Assembly (NCBI RefSeq): GCF_014203595.1
Contig: NZ_JACHJK010000005.1
Coordinates: 154,105 to 218,104 of the forward strand
Reading direction: 5' to 3'
DNA length: 64,000 nt
DNA from: Streptomyces echinatus
GTDB taxonomy: Bacteria; Actinomycetota; Actinomycetes; Streptomycetales; Streptomycetaceae
In this document: in pieces, positions 52,674 to 61,788 of the stretch
How positions within the stretch are numbered: position 1 is the first letter of the stretch
Layout of the letters: each line of letters begins with the position of its first letter
The notes under the pieces: generated by a model
What the model saw: the letters and a program-made list of their open reading frames with translations, nothing else
The model's database searches: none
What the model was told of the DNA's origin: nothing
Position numbers and translations under genes: made by a program

Positions 52674-54268
52674 CGGTTCTGCAGACCGCTCTCGACCCCA
52701 CCGGCCCCGACTGCCAGGCCCATCGCCGGTCCATGCTCGCCAAGCTCGCCGATCTGGAGACCGAGCACGCCAAGGCGCTGGCCGGCGGCGGCGAGAAGTA
52801 CGTCGAACGGCACCGCGGCCGCGGCAAGCTGCTCGCCCGCGAGCGCATCGAGCTGCTGCTGGACCCCGACACCCCGTTCCTCGAACTGTCCCCGCTGGCC
52901 GCCTGGGGCAGCGACTACTCCGTCGGCGCCTCCCTCGTCACCGGCATCGGTGTGGTCGAGGGCGTGGAGTGCCTGATCACCGCCAACGACCCGACCGTGC
53001 GCGGCGGCGCCAGCAACCCCTGGAGCCTGAAGAAGGCCCTGCGCGCCAACGACATCGCGCTCGCCAACCGGCTGCCCTGCATCAGCCTGGTCGAGTCCGG
53101 CGGCGCCGACCTGCCCTCCCAGAAGGAGATCTTCATCCCGGGCGGCGCCATCTTCCGGGACCTGACGAGGCTCTCCGCCGCCGGCATCCCGACCGTCGCC
53201 GTCGTCTTCGGCAACTCCACCGCCGGCGGCGCCTACGTCCCCGGCATGTCCGACCACGTGATCATGGTCAAGGAACGCGCCAAGGTGTTCCTCGGCGGGC
53301 CGCCGCTGGTGAAGATGGCCACCGGCGAGGAGAGCGACGACGAGTCCCTCGGCGGCGCCGAGATGCACGCGCGGGTCTCCGGACTCGCCGACTACTTCGC
53401 CGTGGACGAGCCCGACGCGCTGCGCCAGGCCCGGCGGGTCGTCGCCCGCCTCAACCACCGCAAGGCGTATCCGGACCCCGGCCCCGCCGAGCCGCCCAAG
53501 TACGACCCCGAGGAACTCCTCGGCATCGTCCCGGGCGACCTGAAGACCCCCTTCGACCCGCGTGAGGTCATCGCCCGGATCGTGGACGGCTCCGACTTCG
53601 ACGAGTTCAAACCGCTGTACGGCACCAGCCTGGTCACCGGCTGGGCAGCCCTGCACGGCTACCCCGTCGGCATCCTCGCCAACGCCCGGGGAGTCCTGTT
53701 CAGCGCCGAGTCCCAGAAGGCCGCCCAGTTCATCCAGCTCGCCAACCAGCGCGACATCCCGCTGCTCTTCCTGCACAACACCACCGGCTACATGGTCGGC
53801 CGGGAGTACGAGCAGGGCGGCATCATCAAGCACGGCGCGATGATGATCAACGCGGTGAGCAACAGCAGGGTCCCGCACCTGTCGGTCCTCATGGGCGCCT
53901 CCTACGGCGCCGGGCACTACGGCATGTGCGGCCGCGCCTACGACCCCCGCTTCCTGTTCGCCTGGCCCAGCGCCAAGTCGGCCGTCATGGGCCCCCAGCA
54001 GCTCGCGGGCGTGCTGTCGATCGTCGCCCGGCAGTCGGCGGCGGCGAAGGGCCGGCCGTACGACGAGGACGCGGACGCGGCTCTGCGCGCCATGGTGGAG
54101 CAGCAGATCGAGTCCGAGTCGCTGCCCATGTTCCTGTCGGGGCGGCTGTACGACGACGGCGTCATCGACCCGCGCGACACCCGCACCGTTCTCGGCCTGT
54201 GCCTCTCCGCCGTTCACACCGCGCCCTACGAGGGTGCGCGCGGCGGCTTCGGCGTCTTCCGGATGTGA
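52670..54268 (+). CDS. Acyl-CoA carboxylase, carboxyltransferase (beta) subunit
   Basis: The 532-residue protein matches the biotin-dependent carboxyltransferases (AccD/MccB/AtuC type): RGRGKLLARERIELLLD, GGASNPWSLKKALRA, GNSTAGGAYVPGMSDHVIMV as oxyanion loop, and HNTTGYMVGREYEQGGI with GASYGAGHYGMCGRAYDPRF. The closest known enzymes carboxylate branched 3-methyl-enoyl-CoAs such as methylcrotonyl- or geranyl-CoA. It overlaps the upstream gene by 4 nt. Confidence 0.93.
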
Positions 54269-54276
54269 GGGACCAC

Positions 54277-56124
54277 GTGATTTCGAGTGTGCTCGTCGCC
54301 AACCGCGGCGAGATCGCCTGCCGTATCTTCCGCACCTGCCGTGAGCTGGGAATCCGGACGGTCGCGGTGTACTCCGACGCGGACGCGGACGCCCTCCACA
54401 CCCGCGTGGCCGACACGGCGGTACGGCTGCCCGGCGCGGCACCCGCCGGGACGTATCTGCGCGGCGACAGAATCGTGAAGGCGGCCCTGGCCTCCGGCGC
54501 CGACGCCGTGCACCCCGGCTACGGCTTCCTCTCCGAGAACGACGGCTTCGCCCGCGCGGTCGTGGACGCCGGTCTGACCTGGATCGGCCCGCCCCCGGAG
54601 GCCATCGAGGCCATGGCGTCCAAGACCCGCGCCAAACGGCTGATGGGCCTCGCGCCCCTGGACGCGGCCGAGGTCACCGAGGCCGACCTGCCGGTCCTGG
54701 TGAAGGCGGCGGCCGGCGGCGGGGGGCGCGGCATGCGGATCGTGCGCCGCCTGGACGAGCTGCCGGACGCGCTGGAGGGCGCGCGCGCCGAGGCCGCGAG
54801 CGCCTTCGGCGACGGCGAGGTCTTCGTGGAGCCGTACCTCGAACACGGCCGCCATGTGGAGGTGCAGATCCTCGCCGACACCCACGGCACCGTCTGGCCG
54901 CTCGGCACCCGCGACTGCTCCCTCCAGCGCCGCCACCAGAAGGTCGTCGAGGAGGCCCCGGCGCCCGGGATCGGTGAGGAGCTCACCAAGGAGCTGCACG
55001 CGCTGTCCGTGCGCGCCGCCCGCGCCGTCTCGTACGTCGGCGCCGGAACCGTCGAGTTCCTCGTCGCCGACGGCCGCGCCCACTTCCTGGAGATGAACAC
55101 CCGCCTCCAGGTCGAACACCCCGTCACCGAGGCGGTGTTCGGACTCGACCTGGTCGCCGGGCAGATTCGCGTCGCGGAGGGTCACGCCCTGGAGAGCGAC
55201 CCGCCCCGCCCGCGGGGCCACGCGATCGAGGCCCGCCTCTACGCCGAGGACCCCGCCCACGGCTGGGCCCCCCAGACCGGCACCCTGCACCGCCTCGCCG
55301 TCCCCGACGGCGTCCGCCTGGACACCGGCTACACCGACGGCGACACCATCGGCGTCCACTACGACGCGATGCTCGCCAAGGTCGTCGCCCACGCACCCAC
55401 CCGCGCCGAGGCGATCCGCCGCCTCGCCGGCGCACTGGAGTCCGCCGCGATCCACGGCCCGGTCACCAACCGGGACCTGCTGGTGCGCTCCCTGCGCCAC
55501 GAGGAGTTCACGGCCGCCCGCATGGACACCGGCTTCTACGACCGCCACCTCGCCGGACTGACCGAGCCCGCCCCCGACCCGTACGCCCCCCTGGCCGCGG
55601 CCCTCGCCGACGCCCGCTCCCGCTCCCGCTTCGGCGGCTGGCGCAACCTCCCCTCGCAGCCGCAGGCCAAGCGGTACGAGATGGCGGGGGAGGAGCACGA
55701 GGTCCGCTACCGGTACACGAGGGAGGGCCTGGCCGCCGACGGGGTCCGGGTCGTGCACGCCGACGCGGGTCTGGTGGTGCTCGAAGTGGACGGGGTACGG
55801 CGGACGTTCGAGGTGTGCCGGTACGGCGACCAGGTCCACGTCAACACCGTCCGCCTCACCGCCCTGCCCCGCTTCCCCGACCCGGCGTCCCAGCTCGCCC
55901 CCGGTTCGCTGGTGGCCCCGATGCCCGGCACGGTGGTCAAGATCGCCGACGGCCTGACGGAAGGGGCAACGGTTCAGGCGGGCCAGGGCCTCATATGGCT
56001 GGAGGCGATGAAGATGCAGCACCAGATCTCGGCGCCGGCCACCGGAACCCTCACCGCCCTGCACGCCGAGCCGGGCCGGCAGGTGGAGCCGGGCATGTTG
56101 CTGGCGGTGGTGCAGACCCCCTAG
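54277..56124 (+). CDS. Biotin carboxylase/biotin carrier (alpha) subunit
   Basis: The 615-residue protein has a biotin carboxylase domain (VLVANRGEIACRIFRTC, HPGYGFLSEN, VLVKAAAGGGGRGMRIV, FLEMNTRLQVEHPVTE), a linker, and a biotinyl domain with the biotin lysine in EAMKMQH near the end. Between MASK and the ATP-grasp strand PVLVKA only about 22 residues are present where E. coli AccC has about 38, a shorter lid-proximal segment. The GTG at 54277 lies 8 bp after the beta subunit gene, with which it forms the enzyme. Confidence 0.92.
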   Translation: MISSVLVANRGEIACRIFRTCRELGIRTVAVYSDADADALHTRVADTAVRLPGAAPAGTYLRGDRIVKAALASGADAVHPGYGFLSENDGFARAVVDAGLTWIGPPPEAIEAMASKTRAKRLMGLAPLDAAEVTEADLPVLVKAAAGGGGRGMRIVRRLDELPDALEGARAEAASAFGDGEVFVEPYLEHGRHVEVQILADTHGTVWPLGTRDCSLQRRHQKVVEEAPAPGIGEELTKELHALSVRAARAVSYVGAGTVEFLVADGRAHFLEMNTRLQVEHPVTEAVFGLDLVAGQIRVAEGHALESDPPRPRGHAIEARLYAEDPAHGWAPQTGTLHRLAVPDGVRLDTGYTDGDTIGVHYDAMLAKVVAHAPTRAEAIRRLAGALESAAIHGPVTNRDLLVRSLRHEEFTAARMDTGFYDRHLAGLTEPAPDPYAPLAAALADARSRSRFGGWRNLPSQPQAKRYEMAGEEHEVRYRYTREGLAADGVRVVHADAGLVVLEVDGVRRTFEVCRYGDQVHVNTVRLTALPRFPDPASQLAPGSLVAPMPGTVVKIADGLTEGATVQAGQGLIWLEAMKMQHQISAPATGTLTALHAEPGRQVEPGMLLAVVQTP

Positions 56125-56146
56125 GGGCGCGGGAACCGCGCGCCCA
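56122..56146. repeat. Degraded copy of the GC-hairpin repeat
   Basis: taggggcgcgggaaccgcgc, just after the alpha-subunit stop, is an eroded form of the repeat seen at 11696 and 13139. It lies inside the operon, in the 54-bp gap before the acyl-CoA dehydrogenase gene. Confidence 0.5.
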
Positions 56147-56178
56147 GCCACGGATCACCCGCAGCCCGAAGGAGTCCG

Positions 56179-57339
56179 ATGACCACCCACATCGAATCCG
56201 AAGAACACAAGGCCCTCCGATCCGCAGTGGCCGCCCTCGGCAAGCGCTACGGCCGCGAGTACCTCACCCGCACCGTCGCCGAAGGCAAGCCCCTCACCGA
56301 GCTCTGGTCCGAGGCGGGCAGACTCGGATACCTCGGCGTGAGTCTCCCCCAGGAGCACGGCGGCGGGGGCGGCGGCATCACCGAACTCTCCCTCGTGCTG
56401 GAGGAACTCGGCGCGGCAGGCTCGCCCCTGCTCATGCTGGTGGTCTCACCGGCCATCTGCGGCACCGTGATCTCCCGCTTCGGCACCGAGGCCCAGAAGC
56501 GGCGGTGGCTCCCCGGAATCGCCGACGGCACCCGTCTCATGGCCTTCGGCATCACCGAACCCGACGCCGGCTCCAACAGCCACCGCATCACCACCACGGC
56601 CCGGCGGGACGGCACCGACTGGCTCCTCACCGGCCGCAAGGTGTTCATCTCCGGCGTCGACATGGCCGACGCCGTACTGATCGTCGGCCGCACGGAGGAC
56701 GCCCGCACCGGCAACCTCAAGCCCTGCCTGTTCATCGTCCCGACGGACGCCGAGGGCTTCCACAAACACCCCATCGACATGGAACTCAACGCCGCCGAGA
56801 AGCAGTTCGAGCTGGTCCTGGACGACGTACGGCTGCCCGCCGACGCCCTCGTCGGCGACGAGGACGCCGGTCTGCTCCAGCTGTTCGCCGGACTCAACCC
56901 CGAGCGGATCATGACCGCCGCCTTCGCCATCGGCATGGGCCGTTACGCGCTCGCCAAGGCGATCGAGTACGCCCGCGACCGCACCGTCTGGAAGTCCCCC
57001 ATCGGCGCCCACCAGGCCATCGCGCACCCCCTGGCACAGGCCCACATCGACCTCGAACTCGCCCGGCTGATGACGCAGAAGGCGGCCCACCTCTACGACT
57101 CCGGAGACGACATCGGCGCGGGCGAGGCCGCCAACATGGCCAAGTACGCGGCGGGCGAGGCCTGCGTGAAGGCCGTCGACCAGGCGGTCCACACGCTCGG
57201 CGGCAACGGCCTCACGCGCGAATTCGGCCTCGCCTCGTTGATAACAGCCGCACGCGTGGCTCGTATTGCACCGGTGAGCCGGGAGATGATTCTCAACTAC
57301 GTCTCCCACCAGACCCTGGGTCTGCCCAAGTCGTACTAG
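56179..57339 (+). CDS. Acyl-CoA dehydrogenase, helix-G base type
   Basis: The 386-residue protein has the ACAD fold: FGITEPDAGSNSHRITTTA (FAD/substrate loop), LTGRKVFISGVDMADAV, DDVRLPADALVGDED and HTLGGNGLTREFGL. In the usual YEGT motif site the sequence reads RIAPVSREM, so the common catalytic Glu is absent. Glu242 in LNPERIMTA occupies the position of the base in isovaleryl-CoA dehydrogenase. That type fits oxidation of branched acyl-CoA, consistent with the carboxylase next to it. Confidence 0.92.
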   Translation: MTTHIESEEHKALRSAVAALGKRYGREYLTRTVAEGKPLTELWSEAGRLGYLGVSLPQEHGGGGGGITELSLVLEELGAAGSPLLMLVVSPAICGTVISRFGTEAQKRRWLPGIADGTRLMAFGITEPDAGSNSHRITTTARRDGTDWLLTGRKVFISGVDMADAVLIVGRTEDARTGNLKPCLFIVPTDAEGFHKHPIDMELNAAEKQFELVLDDVRLPADALVGDEDAGLLQLFAGLNPERIMTAAFAIGMGRYALAKAIEYARDRTVWKSPIGAHQAIAHPLAQAHIDLELARLMTQKAAHLYDSGDDIGAGEAANMAKYAAGEACVKAVDQAVHTLGGNGLTREFGLASLITAARVARIAPVSREMILNYVSHQTLGLPKSY

Positions 57340-57374
57340 GGCGGGGCCCGGGCCTGCCCAGGTCGTACCAGGCG
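57319..57374. repeat. Imperfect duplication of the dehydrogenase gene's 3' end
   Basis: gggtctgcccaagtcgtact at 57319 recurs as gggcctgcccaggtcgtacc at 57351, 32 bp on. The second copy lies outside the coding region, and the tag stop has become cag. Confidence 0.85.
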
Positions 57375-57391
57375 CCCGTCTTGGAGGAACC

Positions 57392-58960
57392 GTGTTCCGC
57401 AGCGAGTACGCAGACGTCCCGCCCGTAGAACTCCCCATCCACGAGGCCGTCCTGGGCCGCGCCGCCGCCTTCGGCGACCGGCCGGCCCTCGTCGACGGCA
57501 CGGACGGCACCACCCTCACGTACGAGCAGGTGGACCGGTTCCACCGCCGCATCGCCGCCGGCCTCGCCGACATCGGCGTCCGCAAGGGCGACGTCCTCGC
57601 CCTGCACAGCCCCAACACGATCGCCTTCCCGACCGCCTTCTACGCGGCCACGCGCGCGGGTGCCGCCGTCACCACCGTGCACCCGCTCGCGACCGCCGAA
57701 GAGTTCGCCAAACAGCTCCGCGACAGCGCCGCCCGCTGGATCGTCACCGTCTCCCCCCTGCTGGAGACCGCCCGCCGCGCCGCCGAGATCGCCGGCTGCG
57801 TACGGGAGATACTCGTGTGCGACAGCGCGCCCGGGCACCGCTCGCTGAGCGACCTGCTCGCCTTCGACGGACCCGAACCACGGCTGGACATCGACCCGGC
57901 CGAGGACATCGCCGCACTGCCGTACTCCTCCGGCACCACCGGCGTCCCCAAGGGCGTCATGCTCACCCACCGGCAGATCGCCACCAACCTCGCCCAGCTG
58001 GAGCCCGCCGTCCCGGCCGGCCCCGGCGACCGCATCCTCGCCGTCCTGCCGTTCTTCCACATCTACGGCCTCACCGCCCTGATGAACGCCCCCCTGAGGC
58101 AGGGCGCCACCGTCGTCGTCCTCCCCCGCTTCGAGCTGGACACCTTCCTCGCCGCCATCGAGAACCACCGCATCACCGGCCTGTACGTCGCCCCGCCGAT
58201 CGTCCTCGCCCTCGCCAAACACCCGGCGGTCAGCGGCTACGACCTCTCGTCCCTGCAATACGTCCTCAGCGCCGCCGCCCCGCTGGACGCCCAGCTCGCC
58301 CACGCCTGCGCACAGCGGCTCGGCCTGCCCCCGATCGGCCAGGCCTACGGCATGACGGAACTGTCCCCGGGCACCCACGTCGTCCCCCTCGACCGCCTGC
58401 ACGACGCCCCCGCCGGCACCGTCGGCAGGCTCATCGCCGGCACCGAGATGCGGATCGTCTCCCTGGACGACCCCGGCAAGGACCTCGGCACCGGCGAGGC
58501 GGGCGAGATCCTCATTCGCGGCCCCCAGGTGATGAAGGGCTACCTCGGCCGCCCCGACGCCACCGCCGCCATGATCGACACCGACGGCTGGCTGCACACC
58601 GGGGACGTCGGCCACACCGACGCCGACGGCTGGCTGTTCGTCGTGGACCGGGTGAAGGAACTCATCAAGTACAAGGGCTTCCAGGTGGCCCCCGCCGAAC
58701 TGGAGGCCCTCCTGCTCACCCACCCCGGCATCGCCGACGCCGCCGTCATCGGCGCCCTCGACGACGACGGCAACGAGATCCCGCACGCCTTCGTCGTCCG
58801 CCACGCCGGCGCCGGCGAACTCACCGAGAACGACGTCCTGCTCCACGTCGCCGAACGCGTCGCCCCCTACAAACGCGTCCGCCGGATCACCTTCATCGAC
58901 ACCGTCCCCCGCGCCGCCTCCGGCAAGATCCTGCGCCGACAGCTCAGGGAGCACACGTGA
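57392..58960 (+). CDS. 4-coumarate/cinnamate-CoA ligase type AMP-forming enzyme
   Basis: The 522-residue protein is an ANL-superfamily ligase with the P-loop LPYSSGTTGVPKGVM at about 177-190, GQAYGMTELSP, the hinge HTGDVGHTDADGWLFVVDR and the C-terminal catalytic Lys in ASGKILRRQL. Its length and neighbourhood match the characterised cinnamate:CoA ligase of S. coelicolor. It would activate an aromatic or branched acid with ATP and CoA. The GTG start follows ggagg by 4 nt; the stop overlaps the hydratase gene. Confidence 0.92.
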   Translation: MFRSEYADVPPVELPIHEAVLGRAAAFGDRPALVDGTDGTTLTYEQVDRFHRRIAAGLADIGVRKGDVLALHSPNTIAFPTAFYAATRAGAAVTTVHPLATAEEFAKQLRDSAARWIVTVSPLLETARRAAEIAGCVREILVCDSAPGHRSLSDLLAFDGPEPRLDIDPAEDIAALPYSSGTTGVPKGVMLTHRQIATNLAQLEPAVPAGPGDRILAVLPFFHIYGLTALMNAPLRQGATVVVLPRFELDTFLAAIENHRITGLYVAPPIVLALAKHPAVSGYDLSSLQYVLSAAAPLDAQLAHACAQRLGLPPIGQAYGMTELSPGTHVVPLDRLHDAPAGTVGRLIAGTEMRIVSLDDPGKDLGTGEAGEILIRGPQVMKGYLGRPDATAAMIDTDGWLHTGDVGHTDADGWLFVVDRVKELIKYKGFQVAPAELEALLLTHPGIADAAVIGALDDDGNEIPHAFVVRHAGAGELTENDVLLHVAERVAPYKRVRRITFIDTVPRAASGKILRRQLREHT

Positions 58961-59703
58961 CCGACCCGACCGCACCGATCGGCCGCACCCGCACGCGAGC
59001 CGTCACCACCCTCAGCCTGGACGCCACCGGCACCCGCAACGCCCTCTCGGCTCCCCTGGTGTCCGCCCTCGCCGAAGCCCTGGCCGACTGCGGCAAGGAC
59101 CCCGACGTGCGGGCCGTCGTCCTCACCCACACCGGCACCACCTTCTGCGCCGGCGCCGACCTGCGCGACCCGCCCGACCCGGACGCGCTGGTGGCCCTCC
59201 TCCGGCAGATCGTCGAACTGCCCAGACCGGTCGTCGCCCGCGTCACCGGCCACGTCCGCGCGGGCGGCCTCGGACTGCTCGCCGCCTGCGACATCACCGC
59301 GGCCTCCGCCGACGCCACCTTCGCCTTCACCGAGGTACGCATCGGCGTGGCCCCCGCGGTGATCTCCCTCCCCGTCATCCCCCGCGCCGACCCCCGCGCC
59401 CTGGCCCGCCACTACCTCACCGGCGAACGCTTCGGCCCGGCCGAGGCCGTACGCCTGGGGCTGCTGACGGTGACGGCGGACGACGTCGACGACGCCCTCG
59501 CCCCCGTCCTGGACGGCCTGCGCCGCTCCGCCCCGCAGGCCCTGGCCGAGACGAAACGGCTGCTCACGGCTAGGGTGCTGGAGACGTTCGACCGGGACGC
59601 GGCGGAACTGACCGCCCTCTCGGCCCGGCTGTTCTCCTCCGGCGAGGCCCGAGAGGGGATGACGGCCTTCCTGGAAAGACGGGACGCGGCATGGGTGGTG
59701 TGA
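58957..59703 (+). CDS. Enoyl-CoA hydratase/isomerase family protein
   Basis: The 248-residue crotonase-fold protein has both oxyanion-hole segments, FCAGADLRDPPDPD (about 65-78) and GHVRAGGLGLLAACDITAAS (about 98-117). The second catalytic Glu of hydratases lies in TEVRIGVAPAVIS, so Glu is present in this loop. It would hydrate the enoyl-CoA product of the pathway. Coupled to the ligase gene by a 4-nt overlap. Confidence 0.9.
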   Translation: MTDPTAPIGRTRTRAVTTLSLDATGTRNALSAPLVSALAEALADCGKDPDVRAVVLTHTGTTFCAGADLRDPPDPDALVALLRQIVELPRPVVARVTGHVRAGGLGLLAACDITAASADATFAFTEVRIGVAPAVISLPVIPRADPRALARHYLTGERFGPAEAVRLGLLTVTADDVDDALAPVLDGLRRSAPQALAETKRLLTARVLETFDRDAAELTALSARLFSSGEAREGMTAFLERRDAAWVV

Positions 59704-59707
59704 CCGG

Positions 59708-60343
59708 ATGAGCACGACGGCGGAACGCGACCCCCTGCCCCGCCAGGACCGCGGCACGAGGCCCGACCGCAGCCCCAAACAGGACCGCAGCCGGGCCACC
59801 CGGCAGCGGCTCCTGGAGGCCGCCGTGGCCTGCCTCGCCGAGCACGGCTGGGCGGGCTCCACGGTCACCGTCGTCGCCGAACGCGCCGGCGTCTCCCGGG
59901 GCGCCGCCCAGCACCACTTCCCCACCCGGGAGGACCTCTTCACCGCGGCCGTCGAGTACGTCTCCGAGGAACGCTCCCTCGCCCTGCGGGCGCTGTTCCC
60001 GGACGGCGCCGCCGACCGCCGCGCCGTCGTCTCCGCCGTCGTCGACCTCTACACCGGCCCGCTCTTCCGCGCCGCCCTGCACCTGTGGGTCGCCGCTTCC
60101 AACGAGGACCAGCTGCGCCCGCGCGTGACCGAGCTGGAGGCGCGCGTCGGCCGCGAGACCCACCGGATCGCCGTCGACCTCCTCGGCGCCGACGAATCCC
60201 GCCCCGGCGTCCGCGAGACCGTCCAGGGCTTCCTGGACATGGCCCGCGGCCTGGGCCTCGCCAACCTCCTCACCGACGACGCCGGCCGCCGCAGACGCGT
60301 CGTCGCCCAGTGGGCGGCCCTGCTGGAGGAAGCGCTCGGCTGA
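59708..60343 (+). CDS. TetR-family regulator closing the operon
   Basis: The 211-residue protein has the TetR helix-turn-helix at about 40-85 (RLLEAAVACLAEHGWAGSTV then VAERAGVSRGAAQHHFPTR) and a ligand-binding helical domain with a typical WVAASNEDQLRP stretch. It lies 4 bp after the hydratase gene. A CoA-thioester intermediate is the likely ligand, and the palindrome at 50122 the likely target. Confidence 0.9.
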   Translation: MSTTAERDPLPRQDRGTRPDRSPKQDRSRATRQRLLEAAVACLAEHGWAGSTVTVVAERAGVSRGAAQHHFPTREDLFTAAVEYVSEERSLALRALFPDGAADRRAVVSAVVDLYTGPLFRAALHLWVAASNEDQLRPRVTELEARVGRETHRIAVDLLGADESRPGVRETVQGFLDMARGLGLANLLTDDAGRRRRVVAQWAALLEEALG

Positions 60344-60419
60344 CCCGCCCGCGTCGGCCACGCCCCGCCCTGTGAGGGGGGCCACAGGCCTTCCGCGTGG
60401 CACGCAGTACCCTTGCCCC

Positions 60420-60500
60420 ATGCTTCCGATGCTCGTCCGCCGCCGCCACGTGGACTACGTGCGCGTCACGAGCATGGGCTGTCGGCGCTTCTCCGCCTGA
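60420..60500 (+). CDS. Leader peptide of the RRHVD type (26 codons)
   Basis: An ATG opens a 26-residue frame that contains RRRHVDYVRVTSMGCRR before the stop. The RRHVD-x-x-RV-x-S-x-x-C pattern is that of short Streptomyces leader peptides that precede sulphur-related and other genes. taccct at 60408-60413 would place the transcript start at or next to the ATG, so the message is probably leaderless, which suits such peptides. A single Cys codon near the end, then two Arg codons, could be sensed by ribosome stalling. The oxygenase gene follows 102 bp later. Confidence 0.75.
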   Translation: MLPMLVRRRHVDYVRVTSMGCRRFSA

Positions 60501-60542
60501 CGAGCCCCCTGCATCTCTTTCTTTCTCTCCCTTTTTCCGGCA

Positions 60543-60571
60543 CCGGGGGCCGCCTCCACCCCCCGGCGGCC
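60543..60571 (+). promoter_or_regulatory. Mutually exclusive hairpins after the leader peptide
   Basis: ggccgcc (60548-60554) can pair with ggcggcc (60565-60571), or ccggggg (60543-60549) can pair with cccccgg (60560-60566). The two stems share bases at both sides, so they cannot form together. The pyrimidine-rich run upstream (60509-60538) suggests an attenuation arrangement. The oxygenase start 32 nt later lacks a good ribosome binding site. Confidence 0.5.
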
Positions 60572-60602
60572 ACTCGCGCCCCGTACACCCTGCGGACGCC
60601 TC

Positions 60603-61628
60603 ATGACCACGCACACAGCGACGTCGTACGACCAGCTCCCGATCGTCGACCTGTCGGCCGCCGACCGCGGCCCCCAGGCCCGCGCCCTGCTCCACGCCCA
60701 GCTGCACAGCGCCGCCCACGACGTCGGCTTCTTCCAGCTCGTCGGACACGGTGTCACCCGGGCCGAGACCGACGCGCTGCTCACCGCCATGCGCGCCTTC
60801 TTCGCCCTCCCCGAGGCCGACCGGCTCGCCCTCGACAACACCGGATCCCCGCACTTCCGCGGCTACACCCGCACCGGTGACGAGCACACCGCCGGCGCCC
60901 GCGACTGGCGCGACCAGCTCGACATAGGCGCCGAGCGCCCCGCCCGGATCCCCGCCCCCGGCGAACCCCCGTACTGGTGGCTGCAGGGTCCCAACCAGTG
61001 GCCGGCCGCCCTCCCCGGCCTCCGTACGGCCGCCCTCACCTGGATCGACAGGCTCGGCACGGTGGCCGACCGCCTGCTGCGCGAACTCCTGACCGCCATC
61101 GGCGCCCCGGCCGACTTCTACGACCCGGTATTCGGCGACCACGCCCACCCGCACCTCAAGCTCGTCCGCTACCCCGGGAGCGCGGCCGACGGCACCGGCC
61201 AGGGCGTCGGCGCCCACAAGGACTACGGCTTCCTCACCCTGCTCCTCCAGGACACCGTCGGCGGCCTCCAGGTCGAACGCGAGGACGGCCGCTTCCACGA
61301 CGTACCGCCCCTCGACGGCGCGTTCGTCGTCAACCTCGGCGAACTGCTCGAAGTGGCGACCAACGGCTACCTGCTGGCCACGAACCACCGGGTCGTCAGC
61401 CCGCCCGGCGCCACCGAGCGCTTCTCGGTCCCGTTCTTCTACAACCCGCGTCTGGACGCCAGGATCGAGCCCCTGCCCTTCCCGCACGCCGCCCAGGCCC
61501 CCGGCATCACCACGGACCCGACGAACCCGCTGTACGCCGAGTACGGCTACAACGAGCTGAAGGGCAAGCTCAGGGCTCACCCACTGGCGGCCCGGCGACA
61601 CCACGCGGCCCTGCTGACGCCCGCGTGA
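60603..61628 (+). CDS. Isopenicillin N synthase-family Fe(II) oxygenase
   Basis: The 341-residue protein has the 2-oxoglutarate/IPNS-type dioxygenase plan: N-terminal LPIVDLS and HDVGFFQLVGHGV, the iron ligands in GAHKDYGFLTLL (H-x-D) and NHRVVSPPG (His) and the co-substrate R-x-S in ERFSVPFFYNP. It probably oxidises a small molecule or natural-product intermediate. It is expressed downstream of the leader peptide, with which it probably shares a transcript. Confidence 0.9.
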   Translation: MTTHTATSYDQLPIVDLSAADRGPQARALLHAQLHSAAHDVGFFQLVGHGVTRAETDALLTAMRAFFALPEADRLALDNTGSPHFRGYTRTGDEHTAGARDWRDQLDIGAERPARIPAPGEPPYWWLQGPNQWPAALPGLRTAALTWIDRLGTVADRLLRELLTAIGAPADFYDPVFGDHAHPHLKLVRYPGSAADGTGQGVGAHKDYGFLTLLLQDTVGGLQVEREDGRFHDVPPLDGAFVVNLGELLEVATNGYLLATNHRVVSPPGATERFSVPFFYNPRLDARIEPLPFPHAAQAPGITTDPTNPLYAEYGYNELKGKLRAHPLAARRHHAALLTPA

Positions 61629-61670
61629 GGAACCCGCCGACGCACCTGCTGACGGCCGGGTGAGAGAACC
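61610..61670. repeat. Imperfect duplication of the oxygenase gene's 3' end
   Basis: cctgctgacgcccgcgtgag at 61610 (carrying the tga stop) recurs as cctgctgacggccgggtgag at 61645, followed in both by similar ga-rich bases. The second copy lies outside the coding region. The gap up to the citrate synthase end is otherwise GC-rich and without a gene. Confidence 0.85.
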
Positions 61671-61788
61671 GGCCGCGACTCCAAGGCACGGGGCCGCTCC
61701 AAGGCGCGGGCCGCGTCGACACCGAGCGCCCGCCGCGGCGCGGGCGGCCGCCACCCGCCCGCGGCCGTCACGCGCCCCGAGCCGCCCC

